DNA from: Eunapius fragilis
Lineage: Eukaryota; Porifera; Demospongiae; Spongillida; Spongillidae
Length of the DNA stretch: 64,000 nucleotides
Direction of reading: 5' to 3'
Assembly (NCBI GenBank): GCA_963681505.1
Contig: OY811987.1
Span: 6,143,245 to 6,207,244 of the forward strand
Positions 57,901-64,000 of the stretch are shown here, piece by piece (the first letter of the stretch is position 1; every line of letters starts with the position of its first letter). The notes below the pieces were generated by a model. It was not told the origin of the DNA. It searched no databases and saw only the letters and a list, made by a program, of their open reading frames with translations. The position numbers were made by a program, and so were the translations under genes.

Positions 57901-60900
57901 CTTCCCTCCCTTCTCTTCCCTTCCCTTCCCTTCCCTTCTCTTCCCTCCCTTCCCTTCCCTTCCCTTCTCTTCCCTCCCTTCTCTTCCCTTCCCCTCCCCT
58001 CCCTTCCCTTCCCTCCCCTCCCTTCCCTTCCCTCCCCTCCCTTCCCTCCCCTTCCTTCTCTTCCCTCCCCTCCCTTCCCTCCCCTCCCTTCCCTCCCTTC
58101 CCTCCCCTCCCTTCCCTCCCTCCCTCCCCTCCCTTCCCTCCCTCCCTTCCCTCCCTTCTCTTCCCTTCTCTTCCCTCCCTTCCCTCCCTCCCTCCATCAG
58201 GTGATGAAGACAAGATTGTTAAATCACCAGCTTTTGCAGAATCTGTCAGTGAAGGGGATATCAAATGGCAGAAGAGTGAGTTAGTCACCCACAGTTGTTA
58301 TTAGTCACCAGTTATTAGTCACTAAGTTTAGTTACCCCAGTTAACCATCCACACTTGGGTGTGGTCAGCCCACCTTTATGGTCAGGTCATCCATTAGATT
58401 GCTCTTGGCTATCTGTTTGATTGCTTTGTGGGAGTGGTCATTCTTTGGATTCCGTCTTGTGGGAGTCGTCATTCTATCAATTTATCACTTACAGAGACAG
58501 GAGATTATGTGAAGGAGGATGAGGTGATTGCTGAAGTGGAAACAGACAAGGTACATGTCTGCTGTGTAATGATTCCTGTGGTGAGCACCTATTGGGATAT
58601 ATGTGATGTAATGTGAAGCAATGTGGCTAGTGCATAGCACAGGACTTGGTGTTGGGTTCCATTTGTTCTTCAATTAGTGAGGAACCCTTCAAACCCTTAG
58701 GTTAACATGTGTTGTCTGTTAATAATAACCACAGTTGGCCTCTTAATAACCAAGTTTGGGTGTTCTGTTGGCAAAATAGCATCCAAAAATAAGTATTGAT
58801 AAACATAAGATGTCTGGGGACTTGTGTGTGTGTACCCTTTGTGCCTGTGTGTGTACAGGAGAGACAATGAGTCTGTGTGATGACACAGGTGACACTATGC
58901 CTGTACACATGGTGTGGTCTGAACTAATAAAATGGTTCTCTGGTTATCTATTGAAAGAATGTTGGTTTACATAACATATTTCAGACCTCAATTCCAATAC
59001 CTGCCCCTGTGGCTGGCATACTTGGGAACTTCTTTATTCCTGAGGGAGGCAAAGTGACAGCTGGTGTAGATCTTTGCACCATTAAGATAACAGGCGAGTG
59101 ACCATGTGTGTGATTTCAAATTGTTCAAATAGCAAGCATACAGTGTGGTGTGGTGTGGTGTGGTGTGATGTGATGTGATGTGATGTGGTGTGGGGGTGTG
59201 TGATGTGATGGGTGTGATGTGGTGTGATGTGGTGTGGTGTGATGTGATGTGGTGTGGTGTGATGTGATGTGGTGGGGTGTGATGTGATGTGGTGGGGTGT
59301 GATGTGATGTGGTGGGGTGTGATGTGGTGTCAGTTTTACATACTGTTGTGTTCATTTAGGTGCTCCTGGCCAGCAGACATCTAAAGCACCAGGTGCCACT
59401 CCCCCTCCTCCTCCTCCTCCCAAGCAAACATCTACACCACCTCCCATCCCAAAGATGGCACCACCACCCCCTGCGCTCCCTGGACAGCCCCTTGCCTCTC
59501 CCTCACCCCCACCCCCACCTGCTCCTCCTAGTGTTCCTACTGGGTCAACACCATCTGAAGGTTCAAGGGAGGAGAAGAGGGTGAGTGTGATGTGGGAGTG
59601 TCACATGTGAGGTGGGAGTGTGTCACATGGATGTGGTGGGAGTTTTTCACATGTGAGGTGGTGGGAGTATGTCACATGTGATGTGGTGGGAGTGTGTCAC
59701 GTGAGGTGGGAGTGTGTCACATGTGAGGTGTAACTGGTATGGTAGGAGAGTGTTTTCCTTACATTTCAGGTCAAGATGAACCGTATGAGGCAAAGGATTG
59801 CACAGAGGCTCAAGGAAGCTCAGAACACTAACGCTATGCTCACTACCTTCAATGAAATTGACATGACGTGAGAACCCCTAACACTCCTCTTCTCCCTTCT
59901 CTCTTCCTCTCCCCCTCCCCTCCCCTCCCCTCTTCCCCCCCATTTTCTCCTATTACTTCCTCACTCTTCACAAGTAATGTCACTGAAATGAGGAACAAGT
60001 ACAAAGATGAGTTCCAAAAGAAGCATGGCTGCAAGCTTGGGTTCATGTCACCATTCGTGCGAGCTGCTTGCTTTGCCCTTCAAGACCAACCAGTCGTCAA
60101 TGCAGGTGGCTGACAGTCGAATGCAAGCGGTGCTTAACACATGTGCATTTGCCCTCAGTCATTGATGGTACAGAGATTGTTTACAGAGAATATATTGATA
60201 TAAGTGTTGCCGTAGCAACGCCAAAGGTGGGCTTGCTGAGGCCCAATGCTGTCTTGACTAGCTCTCTCTTCCTATCCAGGGGTTGGTGGTCCCTGTCATC
60301 AGGAACGTGCAAGGCATGAATTATGCTGCTATTGAGAAGGCCATCAATGAAGTTGGGGAGAAGGTGCATGTGTGTGTGTGTGTGTGTGTGTGCATGTGTG
60401 TGTGGTGGGATGGTGTTGATATGGGGTCAACAGGCCCGCACAGGTACATTGGCCATTGAAGACATGGATGGTGGGACGTTCACCATATCAAATGGTGGAG
60501 TGTTTGGCTCCATGTTTGGAACACCTATCATCAACCCGCCCCAGTCAGCCATTCTAGGCATGCACGCCATCATTGACAGACCAGTGGCAATTAAAGGCAA
60601 GGTACGAAAATATGTGAGAACTGGATTGGTACTTGTTAAATACCCCCCTCCCCCCCCCCCCCCCAACTTCCTACTTCTGTATCCAATGCCCTCCACTCCC
60701 CACACAATAACACCATACCTTTCACACATCAGTAACCTCACCCTGGTACCTTCTCACCACACCACCCCCAAGTATTTCCTATGCTCTCAGTGTCTCTGTA
60801 TTGTCTCAATAGGTTGAGATACGTCCTATGATGTATGTTGCACTGACATACGACCATCGCCTGATCGATGGTCGAGAGGCAGTTCTGTTCCTAAGGAAGA

Positions 60901-60947
60901 TCAAGTCAGCAGTTGAGGATCCCACAGTACTGCTGCTGGATGTGTAG
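54918..60947 (+). CDS. DLST: Dihydrolipoamide succinyltransferase (E2 of 2-oxoglutarate dehydrogenase)
   Basis: The core is clear from 58201. Lipoyl domain: [35 protein letters not shown] with the lipoyl-lysine motif EVETDK (58535-58552). A proline-rich linker follows, then the catalytic domain: [20 protein letters not shown] (59770), [65 protein letters not shown], and [19 protein letters not shown] with the acyltransferase HxxxD pair (DHRLIDG). It ends LLLDV-stop at 60947. It transfers succinyl to CoA in the mitochondrial matrix. There is no E1/E3-binding domain, as in animal DLST. The 5' end is uncertain: either exon 1 at 54918 ([20 protein letters not shown], presequence-like) or ATG 56426 ([20 protein letters not shown]). 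Their phases do not join directly. One intron uses a GC donor (ACAG|GCGAGT). Confidence 0.93.
54978..56415 (+). other. Putative DLST intron 1 / 5' region without recognised exons
   Basis: 1.4 kb with no conserved coding sequence. It contains GGTGATAACCAGAG(A)-type repeats alternating with GTGTGTGTGAGGAG (55960-56200) and a short C/T tract ending CTCTTTGCAG (~56424), an acceptor. A linking exon could be hidden here. Confidence 0.5.
56462..57677 (+). repeat. 31-bp minisatellite copying a DLST exon end and donor, ~39 donor copies
   Basis: The exon ending GGCGGCCATATTGG|GTAAGG (donor GT at 56490) is followed by a tandem array of that same 31-bp sequence. The last copy's GT is at about 57668, an exact multiple of 31 away (38 periods). 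Nearly every copy keeps GG|GTAAGGAC. A higher-order pattern of variants (CGG/CAG/CTG/AGG GCC) is duplicated within the array. Confidence 0.95.
57806..58200 (+). repeat. Expanded polypyrimidine (CCCTT)n tract against a DLST acceptor
   Basis: About 390 bp of C/T ending CCTCCATCAG|GTGATGAAGAC. Confidence 0.95.
59138..59332 (+). repeat. GTGATGTGATGTGGTGTGG simple repeats in a DLST intron
   Basis: Alternating GTGTG/GTGAT words of period 5-10. Confidence 0.88.
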
Positions 60948-61044
60948 TGTGTTGTACGTGTCTGTATATATGTCTATTATATCTGACAGCTGAGTGTATT
61001 AAGTGCTGTACATGAGATTCCATATGGATGAATGAGTGACTGTT
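60948..61044. other. Convergent intergenic region DLST/CCDC167-like
   Basis: 97 bp between stop codons. Confidence 0.6.
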
Positions 61045-61453
61045 CTAGGCTTGAGTGCTGACAGATTTGTACACGCAGTACGCCAAGAACAGGATGACAA
61101 AAATGAGGACTGACAGTGCCATACTCTTTCTGTTCTCGCGCCTGAGCAGGTCTACCTGCTGCTCGCAATCTGCAACTTCTTCTCCAAGTTGCTGTGACAG
61201 TGACTGCAGTCTGGTTACTTCGCTGGATGGGTATTGTCGCGGAGTTCTTCGCATCCTGTCACATAGCATTCTGTACATACCTAGGCGGTAGAGAGCTTTT
61301 CCTATTTCTAAGCTTCTGACCAACTTCTTCCAGCCCGTTCTTGCATTCTTGCAAGTTTTTCTCAACCTTTTCGAGCTTTTCGAAATGTAAGGCATTTATA
61401 GGCAAGCAGCTCTCCAAATAAATAGTTCATACCTTGCCCGCCACGGTGGTCAT
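61045..61453 (-). CDS. CCDC167: CCDC167-like small tail-anchored coiled-coil protein
   Basis: Starts MTTVAGK at 61453 (exon 1, donor AAG|GTATGA). Exon 2 reads FEKLEKVEKNLQECKNGLEE then VGQKLRNRKSSLPPR. After a possible 25-nt intron come MRRTPRQYPSSEVTRLQSLS, QQLGEEVADCEQQVDLLRRE, NRKSMALSVLIFVILFLAYC and VYKSVSTQA-stop. An N-terminal coiled coil followed by LRxENRK and one C-terminal membrane helix is the layout of CCDC167, a small protein of poorly known function. Without removal of the 25 nt (GTATGTACAGAATGC...GACAG) the frame closes at once. Divergent from the exon at 61497. Confidence 0.72.
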
Positions 61454-61496
61454 GGTGTGGACCGTTTAGAATAATAAGCGCGCGTGGTGTTTTACA
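61454..61496. promoter_or_regulatory. Probable bidirectional promoter CCDC167/unknown gene
   Basis: 43 bp between divergent ATGs. Confidence 0.4.
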
Positions 61497-61563
61497 ATGA
61501 CAGACGCTCTGAGCAACGATATACGCCACGAAGCGAACACTGCACTGTTGGAAGTGGACAAGG
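61497..61563 (+). CDS. Candidate first exon of an unidentified gene
   Basis: ATG at 61497 opens MTDALSNDIRHEANTALLEV followed by DKG and a good donor (AAGG|GTAGGTGG). The position start-to-start with CCDC167 matches the promoter layout of the neighbouring pairs. No downstream exon could be recognised in the remaining 2.4 kb, so the gene probably continues past the window or has long repeat-filled introns. Confidence 0.4.
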
Positions 61564-61904
61564 GTAGGTGGCACTGTGATATGCAGTGCATTAGGTGTGG
61601 GTCTGCATATGCATATATACTTATTAATTACTGCTCATAAGGCTTGAAGGCCTGGTATGTTTACTTCCCCTCTCCTCCAGTTTTAACTATATTTATACAC
61701 ATGTACTGAAATGATATCCTGACGGGGAAACGGGGTAATTAAGTGGGTACTTGTGTATATATATATAGCTTAGTGAGCTATAGGGAGGAGGTGTGATGGG
61801 AAGGGTACATTATAACGCATACATCGGAGCACAGAATGCATGTATTGTTATGTTATCATACCATAACAGGCAGTGAATGGCCACCTGTGACCTTCATATT
61901 GGAT

Positions 61905-62125
61905 AATTATACAGATGTCAACTTATGTAATTTATCCATGAGACGGAAGTAGCCCCTGTCTGTTTTGAAAGTGTTCTACTTGAAGAACTATTTCCTATTA
62001 TGTGTGGTAGTAGCTATCTCATAGCTTAAGGGTTTTTTTGTTTTTTGGAAGCAGAACACTTTCAAAACAGACAGGGGCTACTTCCGTCTCACAGATAAAT
62101 TACGTAAGTTGATATCTCTGTATAT
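61905..62125. mobile_element. Small inverted-repeat element (MITE), ~220 bp
   Basis: Two ~75-bp arms. AACTTATGTAATTTATC and GAGACGGAAGTAGCCCCTG then TCTGTTTTGAAAGTGTTCT (61919-61978) are mirrored by AGAACACTTTCAAAACAGA, CAGGGGCTACTTCCGTCTC and GATAAATTACGTAAGTT (62054-62112). The loop is ~75 bp. There is no coding capacity. The RNA of either strand would fold into a long hairpin. Confidence 0.82.
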
Positions 62126-62409
62126 AGTGGCACTGATAGTTCTCAGGGCAATGGGCTACATTCTTTTAGGAGCACACTGTATTGTAAGTATGTCCCTAAG
62201 GCTTGTTGTAAAAGGTAACAGCACCGGTTACATTGGCCAATTGGACTCGTTTCAAAACCAGTAGAATTAGTACCAATTAAGCTAAATGTATTTGAATCAG
62301 TTTAATAAGTTTTATTTAGGGTCGCTTGATGTGTGAAGAACAAGAAGTGTGGGGAGGTGTTCCTTACAAATCAAGTTTCCAAACTTTGATGGCAACAAAG
62401 TGCAACCAT
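62126..62409. other. Unannotated stretch after the MITE
   Basis: No coding or repeat signal recognised. Confidence 0.5.
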
Positions 62410-62684
62410 TCTTTATAGGTTATTAGCCACCTCCCCTTCAGAGGTTATTAACCACTTCCCCTTCACAGGTTATTAGGCACCTCCCCTTCAGAGGTTATTA
62501 ACCACTTCCCCTTCAGAGGTTATTAGGCACCTCCCCTTCAGAGGTTATTAACCACTTCCCCTTCAGAGGTTATTAGGCACCTCCCCTTCCAGAAGTTATT
62601 AGGCACCTCCCCTTCAGAAGTTATTAGGCACCTCCCCTTCAGAGGTTATTAGGCACCTCCCCTTCAGAAGTTATTAGGCACCTC
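62410..62684. repeat. ~25-bp minisatellite GGTTATTAGGCACCTCCCCT, ~10 copies
   Basis: Direct repeats with variants AGCCACC/ACCACTT. Confidence 0.9.
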
Positions 62685-62726
62685 AGAGACATGCTTCTCA
62701 TCTTTGCACACATCAACAGATGTATA

Positions 62727-63472
62727 CACCTCATCCCCTCCCTCAGGGATGCACCTCATCCCCTCCCTCAGGGATACACCTCATCCCCTCCCTCAGGGAT
62801 ACACCTCATCCCCTCCCTCAGGGATACACCTCATCCCCTCCCTCAGGGATACACCTCATCCCCTCCCTCAGGGATACACCTCATCCCCTCCCTCAGGGAT
62901 ACACCTCATCCCCTCCCTCAGGGATACACCTCATCCCCTCCCTCAGGGATGCACCTCATCCCCTCCCTCAGGGATACACCTCATCCCCTCCCTCAGGGAT
63001 ACACCTCATCCCCTCCCTCAGGGATACACCTCATCCCCTCCCTCAGGGATACACCTCATCCCCTCCCTCAGGGATACACCTCATCCCCTCCCTCAGGGAT
63101 ACACCTCATCCCCTCCCTCAGGGATACACCTCATCCCCTCCCTCAGGGATACACCTCATCTCCTCCCTCAGGGATACACCTCATCCCCTCCCTCAGGGAT
63201 ACACCTCATCCCCTCCCTCAGGGATACACCTCATCCCCTCCCTCAGGGATACACCTCATCCCCTCCCTCAGGGATACACCTCATCCCCTCCCTCAGGGAT
63301 ACACCTCATCCCCTCCCTCAGGGATACACCTCATCCCCTCCCTCAGGGATACACCTCATCCCCTCCCTCAGGGATGCACCTCATCCCCTCCCTCAGGGAT
63401 ACACCTCATCCCCTCCCTCAGGGATACACCTCATCTCCTCCCTCAGGGATACACCTCGTCCCCTCCCTGTAT
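62727..63472. repeat. 25-bp minisatellite CTCAGGGATACACCTCATCC, ~30 copies
   Basis: Very homogeneous array. All three plus-strand frames stay open for more than 250 codons only because the unit lacks stops; not a gene. Confidence 0.95.
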
Positions 63473-63682
63473 CTACATAGATTGCTTCTACAGTTATAAT
63501 ATAATGCATATGGTTAGAGCCATGTCATGGTATTTGGCTCATGACATCTGTTGAGCAGAGAACAAGCAGCTAAGAGAGCTCATCAGGTGTTATCGTTTCC
63601 CCTTTTATGTTAGCAGCTGGGGGGCCTCAATGGGCATTCCTGAGAAAGGGGGTTGCACATAATTTTAAGCATCACAATGTCA

Positions 63683-64000
63683 TATACTCTACCTCCCCCC
63701 TCCTTTCCCCTCGCCTCATACACTGTACCTCCCCCTCCTTCCCCCTCGCCTCATACACTGTACCTCCCCCTCCTTCCCCCTCGCCTCATACACTGTACCT
63801 CCCCCTCCTTCCCCCTCGCCTCATACACTGTACCTCCCCCTCCTTCCCCCTCGCCTCATACACTGTACCTACCCCTCCTTCCCCCTCGCCTCATACACTG
63901 TACCCCCCTCCTTCCCCCTCACCTCATACACTGTACCTCCCCCTCCTTCCCCCTCACCTCATACACTGTACCTCCCCCTCCTTCCCCCTCACCTCATACA
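63683..64000. repeat. ~35-bp minisatellite CTCATACACTGTACCTCCCC, ~9 copies, runs off the edge
   Basis: Regular units with a C/T-rich half, continuing to the window end. Confidence 0.92.

Noticed and set aside
62691-63554. 287-codon open frame with IPSLRDTPHPLPQGYTSSPPSG-type repeats
   Set aside because: All three plus frames are open because the 25-bp unit lacks stops; there is no complexity outside the array.

Overview
The window is nuclear DNA of an animal. It holds about fifteen conserved eukaryotic genes split by short introns: presenilin, Son of sevenless, semaphorin, kinesin-6-like KIF6, symplekin, APLF, TDP1, DLST and others. A TTAGGG interstitial tract is present. The tight packing (many intergenic gaps of 40-250 bp, several divergent gene pairs, introns of about 50 bp where no repeat has expanded) and the early-animal character of the genes suggest a non-bilaterian such as a sponge. 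That placement is an inference; no marker here settles it.

Layout. 1-1115: minisatellite, probably an intron of the next gene. 1116-4671 (+): C-terminal part of DENND5. 4907-5627 (-): C-terminal half of presenilin, cut by a 200-N gap (5628-5827). 5828-7134 (-): N-terminal part of IQCB1/NPHP5, with three apparent frame breaks. 7195-10417 (-): TDP1 with an N-terminal PBZ finger. 10489-11129 (+): AP4S1. 11231-19658 (-): symplekin. 19743-26818 (+): long coiled-coil protein whose late intron carries a nested MITE. 27122-34924 (+): SOS. 35178-38373 (-): Pins/LGN-like TPR protein. 38449-39201 (-): TSNAX. 39243-42154 (+): APLF. 42404-43857 (-): calcineurin-B homologous protein. 43933-50609 (+): KIF6. 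52221-54428 (-): intronless transmembrane semaphorin. about 54918-60947 (+): DLST. 61045-61453 (-): CCDC167-like. 61497 (+): first exon of an unidentified gene. 61905-62125: small MITE. 62410-64000: minisatellites.

The most striking property is not a gene. Many introns are filled by minisatellites whose repeat unit begins at, or contains, the intron's own 5' splice site, so the donor sequence is copied from 3 to about 39 times (clear in TDP1, SYMPK, SOS, KIF6 twice and DLST; likely in DENND5). At the other end, many introns carry hugely expanded polypyrimidine tracts against the 3' splice site, and in SOS acceptor-like or true acceptor sequences are themselves repeated. Splice signals appear to be the seeds of repeat growth in this genome. 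This predicts many competing splice sites, some frame-neutral (SYMPK) and some that would give immediate stops (DLST, KIF6).

Functionally the genes are a mixed housekeeping set. There are two poly(ADP-ribose)-binding DNA-break repair proteins (TDP1 and APLF), RNA processing (symplekin, TSNAX), trafficking (AP4S1, DENND5), cilia (IQCB1, KIF6), signalling (SOS, presenilin, semaphorin, CHP) and mitochondrial metabolism (DLST). Five start-to-start pairs separated by 43-84 bp probably share bidirectional promoters.
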